Source: Streptomyces mirabilis (GTDB lineage Bacteria; Actinomycetota; Actinomycetes; Streptomycetales; Streptomycetaceae). Taken from it: DNA of 64,000 bases. Within the stretch, counting starts at the first letter, position 1. Each line of letters begins with the position of its first letter. The notes beneath the pieces were generated by a model, which was given only the letters and a program-made list of their open reading frames with translations, did not search any database and had not been told where the DNA came from. Location: positions 1,674,001 to 1,738,000 of the forward strand of contig NZ_CP074102.1 of assembly GCF_018310535.1 (NCBI RefSeq), given 5' to 3'. Both the position numbers and the translations under genes were made by a program. This document shows positions 18,022-27,020 of the stretch, piece by piece.

Positions 18022-18037
18022 ACAGGTATAGTCCACT
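18022..18037. promoter_or_regulatory. Candidate DasR-responsive element (dre)
   Basis: acaggtatagtccact matches 13 of 16 positions of the DasR consensus ACTGGTCTAGACCACT and lies in the divergent space between ngcE and the first GH92 gene, about 200 bases before ngcE. DasR is the GlcNAc-6-P-responsive GntR repressor of chitin and GlcNAc genes, so a site in front of ngcE makes biological sense. Match counted by eye; binding not shown. Confidence 0.5.
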
Positions 18038-18222
18038 TCACGTCAACGGAGCAAGATCGAAAGCGGGTTTACCCGCGGGTCTTTTCCGAGTTGAGACCTC
18101 GCGGAAATGTGGCGCGTCCGCGACTTCCCCGCGGGAAGATCGACAGGGCACCAATCTCCCACCATGGGAGTAATGCGCAGCTCGTCGCACGATATTCACC
18201 CCGGACACCACACCCAACACCC

Positions 18223-18253
18223 TTGACACACTGACAACTTGACTCCCTACTGG
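18223..18253 (+). promoter_or_regulatory. Possible promoter of the first GH92 gene
   Basis: A consensus -35 TTGACA at 18223-18228 is followed after 18-19 bases by a weak -10 candidate (ctactg/tactgg). If used, transcription would begin about 15 bases before the palindrome at 18272, which would then act as a downstream operator. Confidence 0.35.
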
Positions 18254-18271
18254 TCCTTGCGCAGCAAATCT

Positions 18272-18283
18272 GACAACGTTGTC
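18272..18283. promoter_or_regulatory. GACAACGTTGTC palindrome, LacI-type operator (GH92 gene 1)
   Basis: A perfect 12-base palindrome with central CG, extended on the left to TGACAACGTTGTCCA, 25 bases before the start codon of the first GH92 gene. The identical 12-mer recurs at 26941-26952 upstream of the second GH92 gene, with a one-mismatch copy at 26896-26907. Central-CG palindromes of this type are typical of LacI/GalR repressors. The regulator gene is not in the window. Confidence 0.6.
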
Positions 18284-18307
18284 CAGGGCCAGGGAGGGTG
18301 CTCGCGC

Positions 18308-21300
18308 ATGCAGCACAGAGCTCGGTACAGACGGAGTTCTTCGGCTCGACTCAGATGGAGTTCCTCAACGATAATGGGGGTGGTAGCGCTTTCTCTGGTA
18401 GTGGCCTCGCAGGGCACCGCGATTGCCCTTCCGGCCCAAACGGCGTCCACCGATCGCGAGTTCGCGTCCTCGTTCGAATCAGGCGATCCGGCACCGACCT
18501 GGCTCAACACGGTGGACACCGGAGCAGACGGGGCAAAGCGCGCGTCGGGCGTCGACGGCGGCTACAGCACCGGCATCCCGGGCAATGTCACCGACCACGT
18601 CACGGACGTCGGCGCGAGCGGCGAGAACACCGGCGCGGGCGAGGTGAAGGAGAACCTCGTCGACGGCGAGTCGAGCACCAAGTGGCTGACCTTCGAGCCG
18701 ACCGGCTGGGCGGAGTTCGACTTCGACGCCCCGGTCAAGGTGGTCACGTACGCGCTGACGTCGGCCAACGACCACGACGAGCGCGACCCCCAGGACTGGA
18801 CCCTCCAGGGCTCCACGGACGGCAAGGACTGGAAGAGCCTCGACACCCGTTCCGGTGAGTCCTTCGGCGAGCGGTTCCAGACGAAGTCGTACGACATCGC
18901 GAGCCCCGTCGAGTACCAGCACTTCCGGCTCGACGTCACCAAGAACAACGGCGGCGACATCCTCCAGCTCGCCGACGTCCAGTTCTCGACGGGCCAGAGC
19001 GACGATCCGACACCCAAGGACATGCTCTCGCTGGTGGACCGGGGCCCGAGCGGCTCCCCCACCGCGAAGGCCGGCGCGGGCTTCACTGGCAAGCGGGCCC
19101 TGCGCTACGCCGGTACGCACAAGGCGGACGGCCGGGCGTACTCGTACAACAAGGTCTTCGACGTCAACGTGGGCGTCGGGCGCGACACCGAGCTGTCGTA
19201 CCGGATCTTCCCGTCGATGGCGGACGGTGACCGGGACTACGACGCCACGAACGTGTCGGTGGACCTGGCGTTCACGGACGGCACCTATCTGAGTGACCTG
19301 AACGCGGTCGACCAGCACGGGTTCGCGCTGACGCCGCAGGGACAGGGCGCGGCCAAGGTGCTGTACGTCAACCAGTGGAACAACGTCGCCTCGCGGATCG
19401 GTTCGGTCGCGGCCGGGAAGACCGTCGACCGGATACTCCTCGCGTACGACTCCCCCCAGGGGCCGGCGAAGTTCCGCGGCTGGCTGGACGACGTGGCGCT
19501 GAAGACCGTGGCCCCCGAGAAGCCCAAGGCGCATCTGGCCGACTACGCGCTGACGACCCGCGGCACCAACTCCAGCGGCGGCTTCTCTCGCGGCAACAAC
19601 TTCCCGGCGACGGCTCTCCCCCACGGCTTCAACTTCTGGACGCCGGTCACCAACGCGAGCTCGCTGAGCTGGCTGTACGACTACGCGCGCGCCAACAACG
19701 CGGACAACCTGCCGACCATCCAGGCGTTCAGCGCGAGCCACGAGCCGAGCCCCTGGATGGGCGACCGGCAGACCTTCCAGGTGATGCCCTCGGCCGCCTC
19801 CGGCACCCCGGACACCGGCCGCACCGCCCGCGCACTCGCCTTCCGGCACGAGAACGAGACCGCGCGCCCGTACTACTACGGGGTGACCTTCGAGAACGGT
19901 CTCAAGGCGGAGATGGCGCCCACCGACCACGCGGCGGCCCTGCGCTTCACCTATCCGGGTGAGGACGCGAGTGTGCTCTTCGACAACGTGACCGAGCAGG
20001 CGGGCCTCACGCTGGACAAGGACAACGGGATCGTCACCGGGTACTCGGACGTGAAGTCCGGGCTGTCGACGGGCGCGACCAGGCTCTTCGTCTACGGGGT
20101 GTTCGACGCGCCGGTGACGGACGGCGGCTCGTCCGGCGTCAAGGGGTACCTGAAGTTCAAGCCCGGCGCCGACCACACGGTCACCCTGCGCCTGGCGACC
20201 TCTCTCATCAGCATCGACCAGGCGAAGGACAACCTGCGCCAGGAGATCCCCGACGGCACGTCGTTCGGGACGGTCAAGGAGCGGGCGCGCAAGACGTGGG
20301 ACAAGCTGTTCGGCAGGGTCGAGGTCGAAGGCGCGACGCCGGACCAGCTGACCACGCTGTACTCCAGCATGTACCGGCTGTACCTTTACCCCAACTCGGG
20401 CTTCGAGAAGGTCGGTTCGAAGTACCAGTACGCCTCGCCGTTCTCAGCGATGCCCGGTCCTGACACCCCCACCCACACCGGCGCGAAGATCGTCGACGGC
20501 AAGGTGTACGTCAACAACGGCTTCTGGGACACCTATCGGACGACCTGGCCGGCGTACTCCTTCCTGACGCCCTCTCAGGCGGGCGAGATGGTCGACGGGT
20601 TCGTGCAGCAGTACAAGGACGGAGGCTGGACCTCACGCTGGTCCTCCCCCGGGTACGCGGACCTGATGACCGGGACCTCGTCGGACGTGGCGTTCGCGGA
20701 CGCGTACGTCAAGGGCGTGAACTTCGACGCGGAGGCGGCGTACGACGCCGCCCTCAAGAACGCGACCGTCGTCCCGCCGGCCTCCGGCGTGGGCCGCAAG
20801 GGCATGTCGACCTCCCCCTTCCTCGGCTACACCAGCACCGACACCGGCGAGGGCCTGTCGTGGGCCATGGAGGGATACGTCAACGACTACGGCATCGCCG
20901 AGATGGGCCAGGCCCTCTACAAGAGGACCGGCAAGAAGCGCTACAAGGAGGAGTCCGCGTACTTCCTCAACCGGGCCCAGGACTATGTGAACCTCTTCGA
21001 CTCGAAGGCCGGGTTCTTCCAGGGCCGCGACGCGCAGGGCAACTGGCGCCTCGACTCCTCGAAGTACGACCCGCGTGTGTGGGGCTACGACTACACCGAG
21101 ACGAACGGCTGGGGGTACGCCTTCACCGCGCCGCAGGACTCACGGGGCCTCGCCAACCTGTACGGCGGCCAGAGCGGGCTGGCCCAGAAGCTCGACGCGT
21201 ACTTCGCCACCCCCGAGACGGCCTCACCGGACTTCGTGGGCTCCTACGGTGGGGTCATCCATGAGATGACCGAGGCCCGTGACGTACGTATGGGCATGTA

Positions 21301-22135
21301 CGGGCACTCCAACCAGGTGGCCCACCACGTGAACTACATGTACGACGCGGCGGGTCAGCCCTGGAAGACGCAGAAGAACATCCGCGAGGTCCTCTCCCGT
21401 CTCTACACCGGCAGCGAGATCGGGCAGGGCTACCACGGCGACGAGGACAACGGCGAGCAGTCCGCCTGGTACCTCTTCTCCTCGCTCGGCTTCTACCCGT
21501 TGGTGATGGGCAGCGGCGAATACGCCATCGGCTCCCCGCTGTTCACCAAGGCGACCGTCCACCTGGAGAACGGCAAGGACCTGGTCGTCAAGGCGCCGAG
21601 GAACAGCGCGAAGAACCTGTACGTGCAGGGCGTGACGTTCAACGGCAAGCGCTGGACGTCGACTTCGCTCCCCCACTCGCTCATCTCCCGTGGCGGTGTG
21701 CTGGAGTTCGACATGGGCTCCAAGCCTTCGTCGTGGGGCACGGGCAAGGACGCGGCGCCCGTGTCGATCACCGAGGACGACAAGGTGCCCACGCCCCGCG
21801 CGGACATCCTCAAGGGTGACGGCGCGCTCTTCGACAACACCTCGGCGACGGACGCCACGGTCACCTCGGTCGACCTGCCGACGTCCGCCGCGGCCAAGGG
21901 AGTTCAGTACACCCTGACCTCCTCCTCGGACCGCACCAAGGCGCCGGGCGGCTGGGTCCTGCAGGGCTCATCCGACGGCACCACGTGGACCGACCTCGAC
22001 AAGCGCTCCGGCGAGTCCTTCACGTGGGACAAGCAGACCCGGGTGTTCTCGGTCGCGCATCCGGGCTCGTACACGCACTACCGCCTGGTCCTCGACAGCG
22101 AGGCGACGCTCGCGGAGGTGGAACTGCTGGGCTAG
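18308..22135 (+). CDS. Secreted GH92 alpha-mannosidase with two F5/8-type (discoidin) domains
   Basis: 1275 residues from the ATG at 18308 (a GGGAGG run lies about 10 bases upstream). A signal peptide (basic start, hydrophobic core, end near ALPAQTA) is followed by a discoidin/CBM32-like module (DWTLQGSTDGKDWKSLDTR, about residues 170-250), the GH92 N-terminal beta-sandwich (FPATALPHGFNFWTPV) and the (alpha/alpha)6 catalytic domain with NNGFWDTYRTTWP and the conserved GYHGDEDNGEQSAWYLFSSL. A second discoidin module ends the protein (GGWVLQGSSDGTTWTDLDKR). GH92 enzymes are calcium-dependent exo-alpha-mannosidases acting on fungal or host mannans. The active-site strand reads GDEDNGEQ instead of the GNDDLGEM of the second GH92 here, so linkage preference may differ. 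It is ended by a 15-bp hairpin. Confidence 0.93.
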   Translation: MQHRARYRRSSSARLRWSSSTIMGVVALSLVVASQGTAIALPAQTASTDREFASSFESGDPAPTWLNTVDTGADGAKRASGVDGGYSTGIPGNVTDHVTDVGASGENTGAGEVKENLVDGESSTKWLTFEPTGWAEFDFDAPVKVVTYALTSANDHDERDPQDWTLQGSTDGKDWKSLDTRSGESFGERFQTKSYDIASPVEYQHFRLDVTKNNGGDILQLADVQFSTGQSDDPTPKDMLSLVDRGPSGSPTAKAGAGFTGKRALRYAGTHKADGRAYSYNKVFDVNVGVGRDTELSYRIFPSMADGDRDYDATNVSVDLAFTDGTYLSDLNAVDQHGFALTPQGQGAAKVLYVNQWNNVASRIGSVAAGKTVDRILLAYDSPQGPAKFRGWLDDVALKTVAPEKPKAHLADYALTTRGTNSSGGFSRGNNFPATALPHGFNFWTPVTNASSLSWLYDYARANNADNLPTIQAFSASHEPSPWMGDRQTFQVMPSAASGTPDTGRTARALAFRHENETARPYYYGVTFENGLKAEMAPTDHAAALRFTYPGEDASVLFDNVTEQAGLTLDKDNGIVTGYSDVKSGLSTGATRLFVYGVFDAPVTDGGSSGVKGYLKFKPGADHTVTLRLATSLISIDQAKDNLRQEIPDGTSFGTVKERARKTWDKLFGRVEVEGATPDQLTTLYSSMYRLYLYPNSGFEKVGSKYQYASPFSAMPGPDTPTHTGAKIVDGKVYVNNGFWDTYRTTWPAYSFLTPSQAGEMVDGFVQQYKDGGWTSRWSSPGYADLMTGTSSDVAFADAYVKGVNFDAEAAYDAALKNATVVPPASGVGRKGMSTSPFLGYTSTDTGEGLSWAMEGYVNDYGIAEMGQALYKRTGKKRYKEESAYFLNRAQDYVNLFDSKAGFFQGRDAQGNWRLDSSKYDPRVWGYDYTETNGWGYAFTAPQDSRGLANLYGGQSGLAQKLDAYFATPETASPDFVGSYGGVIHEMTEARDVRMGMYGHSNQVAHHVNYMYDAAGQPWKTQKNIREVLSRLYTGSEIGQGYHGDEDNGEQSAWYLFSSLGFYPLVMGSGEYAIGSPLFTKATVHLENGKDLVVKAPRNSAKNLYVQGVTFNGKRWTSTSLPHSLISRGGVLEFDMGSKPSSWGTGKDAAPVSITEDDKVPTPRADILKGDGALFDNTSATDATVTSVDLPTSAAAKGVQYTLTSSSDRTKAPGGWVLQGSSDGTTWTDLDKRSGESFTWDKQTRVFSVAHPGSYTHYRLVLDSEATLAEVELLG

Positions 22136-22151
22136 CACCCTCATGTGGGCG

Positions 22152-22185
22152 GGGCGGGCGCGGAGATCACTCTCCGCGCCCGCCC
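22152..22185. terminator. 15-bp perfect hairpin between convergent GH92 and SDR genes
   Basis: Arms 22152-22166 and 22171-22185 pair perfectly with a tcac loop. It lies 16 bases after the GH92 stop and 17 bases before the end of the convergent SDR gene, so it should terminate both. Confidence 0.9.
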
Positions 22186-22202
22186 TGCTGTGCCCCCCGG
22201 GC

Positions 22203-22910
22203 TCAGCCGGCCTTGGGCAGCGTGTAGAACTCGTTCGGGTCGCCGGCGAGGGAGGCCTTAATACCGGCGCTCCACTCGTCGGCCAGGACCTCGAAACGGC
22301 CGGCCTCCACACCGTCGAGCGCGGTACGGACGACGTCCGCGGGGTCGGTCTTCTCGCCGTCGTAGTGCGCCATCATGTCGGTGTCGGCGGATCCCAGGTG
22401 CAGGCCGGTGACCTGGGTCCCCTGGCCGTGCAGTTCGAGGCGGACGGCGTTGGTCAGACTCCATTCGGCGGCCTTCGCGGCACCGTAGGCGTTGGAGTAG
22501 TCGTAGGAGAACCAGGACATGGCCGACAGGACGTTGAGGATGGCCCCACCGCCGCCCGCGGCCAGCACCGGAGCGAAGGCGCGGATCATGTCCAGCGTCC
22601 CGTAGAAGTGCGTGTCCATCTCCGTGCGGATCGCGTCGAGGTCGCCGGTCACGAGGTTCGCGTACGTGTTGCTGCCCGCGTTGTTGACCAGCAGAGTGAC
22701 GTCCTGCGCGGTCGCCGCCGCGGCTGCGACCGACGCCGGGTCGGTGATGTCCAGCCGCAGCACCTCCACACCGGGGATGTCGACGAGTTCGGGGGTGCGC
22801 GCCGTGGCGTAGACCTTCGCCGCGCCCCGCTCCAGCAACTGCAGGGCGAAGTGACGGCCGATGCCGCGATTGGCGCCGGTGACGAGGGCGGTGGAACCGT
22901 GGATCTTCAT
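22203..22910 (-). CDS. SDR-family oxidoreductase
   Basis: 235 residues. The nucleotide-binding motif TALVTGANRGIGRHFALQL (TGxxxGIG), the NNAG motif (LLVNNAGSNTYANL) and the catalytic triad residues Ser (NVLSAMSWFS) and YxxxK (AYGAAKAAEWS) are all present, so this should be an active classical short-chain dehydrogenase/reductase using NAD(P)H. No substrate can be read from the sequence. It is divergent from a MerR-family regulator whose probable operator (22963-22978) lies within the SDR promoter, so expression is likely induced by whatever that regulator senses, plausibly a toxic aldehyde, quinone or metal-type stress (inference). Confidence 0.9.
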   Translation of the reverse strand: MKIHGSTALVTGANRGIGRHFALQLLERGAAKVYATARTPELVDIPGVEVLRLDITDPASVAAAAATAQDVTLLVNNAGSNTYANLVTGDLDAIRTEMDTHFYGTLDMIRAFAPVLAAGGGGAILNVLSAMSWFSYDYSNAYGAAKAAEWSLTNAVRLELHGQGTQVTGLHLGSADTDMMAHYDGEKTDPADVVRTALDGVEAGRFEVLADEWSAGIKASLAGDPNEFYTLPKAG

Positions 22911-22951
22911 GCTGACTCCCGTGAGGACTCCGTATCGGGCCGTTCGCGGGC

Positions 22952-22987
22952 TACGCTAAAACCTGACGTTGACGTCAGAGGCAAGTA
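22952..22987 (-). promoter_or_regulatory. MerR-type promoter/operator between SDR and merR genes
   Basis: ctgacgt-tg-acgtcag (22963-22978) is a 7-bp inverted repeat. Read on the minus strand it lies between a TTGCCT -35 and a TTAGCG/TTTAGC -10 with an elongated spacer of about 19 bp, the layout that MerR activators act on by untwisting the DNA. This suggests that the adjacent MerR protein activates the SDR gene. Confidence 0.6.
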
Positions 22988-23043
22988 TGTGTGGCCCGGG
23001 TCACCCTCGGCCGGGGTCCGACCGATCCATGAGGAGGGGCGCC

Positions 23044-23412
23044 ATGCGCATCGGGGAGCTGGCCGGCCGGGCGGGCGTGAGCGTGCGGGCGCTGCGCTAC
23101 TACGAGGAGCAGAACCTGCTCACCTCCGAGCGCAGCCCCAGCGGGCAGCGGCACTATCCCGAGAGCGCGGTCGAGCGCGTCCAGTTGATCCAGCAGCTCT
23201 ACGCCGCCGGGCTGGCGAGCAAGTCGATCGTGGGCCTGATGCCCTGCGTGGTGACCGGCGAGGTGACACCCGAGCTGCTCGAACGGCTTGAGGCCGAGCG
23301 GGATCGCATCGACGCGCAGATCAGCGGCCTCGCCCGGACCCGGGACAAGCTCGACGGCATCATCACCCTGGCCGACGCGTCCGCCCGCGCGGGCCGGCCC
23401 TGCCCCCACTGA
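23044..23412 (+). CDS. MerR-family transcriptional regulator
   Basis: 122 residues starting at ATG 23044, preceded by GAGGAGG. The N-terminal winged helix reads MRIGELAGRAGVSVRALRYY, with EEQNLLTSERSPSGQRHYPE completing the DNA-binding domain; LIQQLYAAGLASKSIVGLM and a C-terminal dimerisation coiled coil (ELLERLEAERDRIDAQISGLA) follow. The last residues GRPCPH contain one Cys and one His and might bind a ligand, but the classic metal-site cysteines are absent. Divergent from the SDR gene with the operator described above, which is the typical MerR plus target arrangement. Confidence 0.92.
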   Translation: MRIGELAGRAGVSVRALRYYEEQNLLTSERSPSGQRHYPESAVERVQLIQQLYAAGLASKSIVGLMPCVVTGEVTPELLERLEAERDRIDAQISGLARTRDKLDGIITLADASARAGRPCPH

Positions 23413-23444
23413 CGAGCGACAGGACCGGCCCTCCTGCGAAGGCC

Positions 23445-26400
23445 TCAGCTCACCGCGAGGGTGAACACATGCAGGTCGGCGTTGTCCGGCAGCTTGACGC
23501 TCCTGACGGTCTTGCCGGACGGGGCCTGGAAGGGCTTGGTGGCGAAGACGTACGTCGCCACCGGGTCCTTGTCGGCGCCCGCGACATTGCGGTACGCGGT
23601 CCTGGCGACGATCTCGTTGCCGTACTGGACGGTGCCACCTCCGCCGCCGACGGTCCAGTCGGTGAAGGAGAGGTCGACGGAGTCCGTGCTGCCGTCGGTG
23701 TAGGTGACGGTCGCGTGGGTCTGCTGGTTGCCGTTGACCGCGCTGCCGATGAAGGACAACCGGTCGGCCGGGTGGGCGAGTTCGATGGTCTGGGCGGTCG
23801 CCGAGGCGTTGTCGGGGCGACCGGCGGGCGAGTCGGGCCAGGTGTAGGTGAGGCCGTCCACGGTGCCCTGGGTGCCGGGGGTCAGGCCTCCGGCGGCGAG
23901 GGCCTGACGGGAGTAGCTCCAGCCGCCGCCGTCGTAGTCGGCCTCGTCGTGGTCGCCGGTGTCGTCGGAGACACCGGTGTTGTTGTAGGCGGCCAGGAGA
24001 GAGCCGGGCGCCGCGACGGTCAGGGCGACCGGCTGCTCGTACGAGGTGGCGGCCGACGTCACAGTGACCTTGACGTCGTAGAAACCCTGCTGGGCGGTGT
24101 CACCGGCGGACAGGGTGATCTCCTGAGTTCCGTCGGTCACGGTGCCCTCGGCGGGGGTCGCGGTCACTCCGGCCGGGGTGTCCACCTTGAAGCGGACCTC
24201 GGGGCCGGTGCCGCCGCTCAGCGCGAGGGCACGGATGTCGAGCTTCGTGCTGCCGCCGGGTGCGAGCGTCGCCGCGGTCGGGCCGACACCGATCTGGTAC
24301 GGCTGCTCGCCCTCCCGGAAGGACGGCGGGGCGGCCGCCGGGTCACTGCCCCAGGTGCGGTTCGGGGTACCGGAGAGGGTGTAGTCGAGCGTCCCGCCGT
24401 CGCGGACGAAGGAGGCGGGCAGCCAAGGGCGTTCGCTGGTACGGCCGTCCACCTTCAGCGACTGCACGTACGGGGCGTCCGCGGCGGCGCCGTTCGCCCG
24501 GATCTCGATGTCGTTGCCGCCGGGCCGGTTGATCTCCACCCGCGTGAACAGCGGTGAGGCGAGGACGAGTTCGGCGCGGGAAGGAACCTGCGGATACATG
24601 CCGAGCGCGGAGAAGACGTACCAGGACGACATCTCCCCGAGGTCGTCGTTCCCGGGGATGCCGCCCGGCTGGGTGGACCACAGCCCGTTCATCGCGGCGC
24701 GGACGGTCTCCTGCGTCTTGTAGGGCGCGCCCGCGTAGGCGTACAGGTAGGGCACGTTGATCGACGGCTCGTTGTCCAGCTCCGACTTGTCGCCGCCGCT
24801 GCCCGAGAAGGCCCAGCTGCCGTCGGCGTTGTGGAAGAAGGCGTCGAGGCGGTCGAGTGCCTTGTCCCGGCCGCCCATCGCGGCGAAGAGCCCGGCCGGG
24901 TTGTGCTGCACCATCCAGGTGTACTGGGCGGCCGTACCCTCCACGAATCCGTTGCCGGTCGCCGGGGTGAAGCCGGTGACCCAGCTGCCGTCCGCCTTGC
25001 GGTTGGCGACGTAGCCACCGCTCGGGTCGGCCGCGATGTTGAAGTTGTTCTGCCACCACTGGGAGCGCCGGGCGAAGTCGGCGGCCGTCTGCTTCTTCCC
25101 CGCCGCCGTGGCGAGCTGGGAGAGCGCGAAGTCCGCGCCGGACATCTCGAGGGTCTCGGCGGCGCCGCCCCAGGCATTGGACACGGACGGCATGTAGTGC
25201 TGCTTGAGGTACTTGTCCAGCGACGGCCGCTGTCCGACGGACAGGACCGGCTTGCCCGAGGAGGAGAGGTCGCCCTCGGTCGGCACGGTCGCCGCCTCGA
25301 CCAGCGAGTCCAGCGCGTCGCGCAGGTCGAAGTCGGTGCCGCCGAAGGCCCGGATGCCGGCGAGCGCGGTCGGGGACGGGTCGCCGTTCATGACGTGGGT
25401 GCCGCTCGCGCCGTGCAGCCAGCGGTCCCAGACGCCGCCGTTCTGCCGGGCGAGTTCGAGCAGCGACTGCGCGATGTCCGAGCCGGTGTCCGGGCTGAGC
25501 AGGGTCAGCAGCTGGACCTGGGAGCGGTAGACGTCCCAGCCGGAGAAGGTGCCGTACTGGGCCCGGTGGCCGCGCCCGACGACATGGACCTTGTCGTCGG
25601 GGCCCCGGTATCTGCGGTCGGCGTCACTGATGACGTTCGGGTGCAGAAGGGCGTGGTAGAGCGCGGTGTAGAAGGTGGTGCGGTCGGCCTCGCTGCCGCC
25701 GCCGACCCTGATCGCGCCGAGCTGGTCGCGCCAGGCGCGGTGGGCGGCGTCCTGGACCGAGGCGAAGGAGCGGGACGGCGGGTTCTCGGCCGCGAGGTTG
25801 GCGGCGGCGCCCGCCTGGCTGACGTACGAGATGCCGACCTTGACGTTCACGGGGTCGGTGCCGGGCTCGAACTCCACATAGCCGCCCGCGCCCTTGCCCG
25901 CGACGGGACGGCCGCCGCTGGCGAAGCCGCCGGTGCCGCCGCTCGCCTCCGTGGACCCCGGGCTCAGCTTGTCGTCCTGCCAGGTGCCGGTCGACTTGAA
26001 GTCGCGGTCGAAGCGGGCGGTGAAGTAGACCGTGTAGTAGGCGCGTTGGCCCTCGGGGTCGAGGTAGCCGCAGAAGTTCCCGGAGGTGACGGACCCGGAG
26101 ACGGTACGGGTCCCCGGGTCGATCTTCAGAGTCGAATCGGTCGAACCGACCTCGGAGTTGGCGCTGCGGACCAGCAGTGAGGCGGGCTTGTCGGCGGGGA
26201 AGGTGAAGCGGCCCGAGCCGGTGCGCGCGGTCGCGGTGAGGTCAGCGGTGACGCCGGAGGCGAGGCCGACCTTGTAGTGGCCGGGCTCGGCGGTCTCGTC
26301 GGTGTGCGCGAAGTCGGCCGCGTACACCGCGTCCTTGGTGTCGCTCGCCGGGGAGGACGTGACCTCACCGGCGTACGGGAAGAAGGGGATGTCGCCGCTG

Positions 26401-26729
26401 CCGCCCGCGCAGCCCGTGCCGGACATGTGGGTGAGGCTGAAGCCCCTGACACGGGTGGCGTCGTACTGGTAACCGCCGGGCGCGGCCGTACGGGTGGCGT
26501 CGCCGCGGGTGTTCTCGGGGCTCCAGGAGAGCATGCCGAAGGGCACGACGGCGCCGGGGAAGACGTTTCCGCCGTTCTTGGTGCCGATGAGCGGGTCGAC
26601 GTAGGTGGTGGGGTCCCGGACGAGGTCCGGTGGTGCGGTGGTGGCGGCTGCCGCGGGGGTGACGGCGGGGGTGATCCCGGCGGCCGCCAGGGCGACGGCG
26701 AGCAGGACGGATGACGGACGGAAACGCAT
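23445..26729 (-). CDS. Secreted GH92 alpha-mannosidase with C-terminal carbohydrate-binding region
   Basis: 1094 residues from ATG 26729 (AAGGAGG upstream). A signal peptide ending near TPAAAAT is followed directly by the GH92 start YVDPLIGTKNGGNVFPGAVVPFGM. Family motifs include GFSLTHMSGTGC, SGWDVYRSQVQLL and, near residue 730, IPGNDDLGEMSSWYVFSALG, whose Asp/Glu residues are the usual GH92 catalytic base and calcium-site positions. After the catalytic domain there is an NEW-type/bacterial Ig segment (GPEVRFKVDTPAGVTATP) and a C-terminal domain starting LLAAYNNTGVSDD of the type found at the end of actinobacterial GH92 and GH2 enzymes. The substrate would be alpha-linked mannosides outside the cell. 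It shares the GACAACGTTGTC operator with the first GH92 gene. Confidence 0.93.
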   Translation of the reverse strand: MRFRPSSVLLAVALAAAGITPAVTPAAAATTAPPDLVRDPTTYVDPLIGTKNGGNVFPGAVVPFGMLSWSPENTRGDATRTAAPGGYQYDATRVRGFSLTHMSGTGCAGGSGDIPFFPYAGEVTSSPASDTKDAVYAADFAHTDETAEPGHYKVGLASGVTADLTATARTGSGRFTFPADKPASLLVRSANSEVGSTDSTLKIDPGTRTVSGSVTSGNFCGYLDPEGQRAYYTVYFTARFDRDFKSTGTWQDDKLSPGSTEASGGTGGFASGGRPVAGKGAGGYVEFEPGTDPVNVKVGISYVSQAGAAANLAAENPPSRSFASVQDAAHRAWRDQLGAIRVGGGSEADRTTFYTALYHALLHPNVISDADRRYRGPDDKVHVVGRGHRAQYGTFSGWDVYRSQVQLLTLLSPDTGSDIAQSLLELARQNGGVWDRWLHGASGTHVMNGDPSPTALAGIRAFGGTDFDLRDALDSLVEAATVPTEGDLSSSGKPVLSVGQRPSLDKYLKQHYMPSVSNAWGGAAETLEMSGADFALSQLATAAGKKQTAADFARRSQWWQNNFNIAADPSGGYVANRKADGSWVTGFTPATGNGFVEGTAAQYTWMVQHNPAGLFAAMGGRDKALDRLDAFFHNADGSWAFSGSGGDKSELDNEPSINVPYLYAYAGAPYKTQETVRAAMNGLWSTQPGGIPGNDDLGEMSSWYVFSALGMYPQVPSRAELVLASPLFTRVEINRPGGNDIEIRANGAAADAPYVQSLKVDGRTSERPWLPASFVRDGGTLDYTLSGTPNRTWGSDPAAAPPSFREGEQPYQIGVGPTAATLAPGGSTKLDIRALALSGGTGPEVRFKVDTPAGVTATPAEGTVTDGTQEITLSAGDTAQQGFYDVKVTVTSAATSYEQPVALTVAAPGSLLAAYNNTGVSDDTGDHDEADYDGGGWSYSRQALAAGGLTPGTQGTVDGLTYTWPDSPAGRPDNASATAQTIELAHPADRLSFIGSAVNGNQQTHATVTYTDGSTDSVDLSFTDWTVGGGGGTVQYGNEIVARTAYRNVAGADKDPVATYVFATKPFQAPSGKTVRSVKLPDNADLHVFTLAVS

Positions 26730-26895
26730 GACGCGGCCCCTCCTCCTTCGGACGGGTCGCGCACCACAGGTCGCACAAGCCGCAGGGACAGTAACGTGCG
26801 CCACGGGTACCACGGAAGACCGCGTGCGGCCCACGGACGCGCTCGGCGCACACCCCTATGGCGCAACGCGCCCCCACTGGTCTCCCAACTCGCTT

Positions 26896-26907
26896 GACAT
26901 CGTTGTC
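26896..26907. promoter_or_regulatory. Second, one-mismatch copy of the GH92 operator
   Basis: gacatcgttgtc differs at one base from GACAACGTTGTC. Its centre is exactly 45 bp from that of the perfect copy at 26941-26952. Two sites 45 bp apart lie about 170-220 bases upstream of the second GH92 gene, a spacing compatible with cooperative or looping repression. Confidence 0.45.
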
Positions 26908-26940
26908 GATTGAGACGGTAGAGTCATGTACAGACCATCA

Positions 26941-26952
26941 GACAACGTTGTC
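26941..26952. promoter_or_regulatory. GACAACGTTGTC palindrome, LacI-type operator (GH92 gene 2)
   Basis: Identical to the palindrome at 18272-18283 upstream of the first GH92 gene. It lies in the 5' region of the second GH92 gene (minus strand). Confidence 0.6.
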
Positions 26953-26978
26953 GCACACCTCGGCCGCCACAAGCCACG

Positions 26979-27020
26979 CTCCCCCAAGCTCTCGGCTTCG
27001 CTCGAGCAGGGGGGACCACC
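26979..27020. repeat. Dispersed Streptomyces element (ctcccccaagc...gcaggggggacc)
   Basis: The element gctcccccaagctctcggc followed by ttcgctcgagcaggggggac is a partially self-complementary sequence frequent in streptomycete intergenic regions. Its inner part is related to the hairpin at 606-670. Confidence 0.6.
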
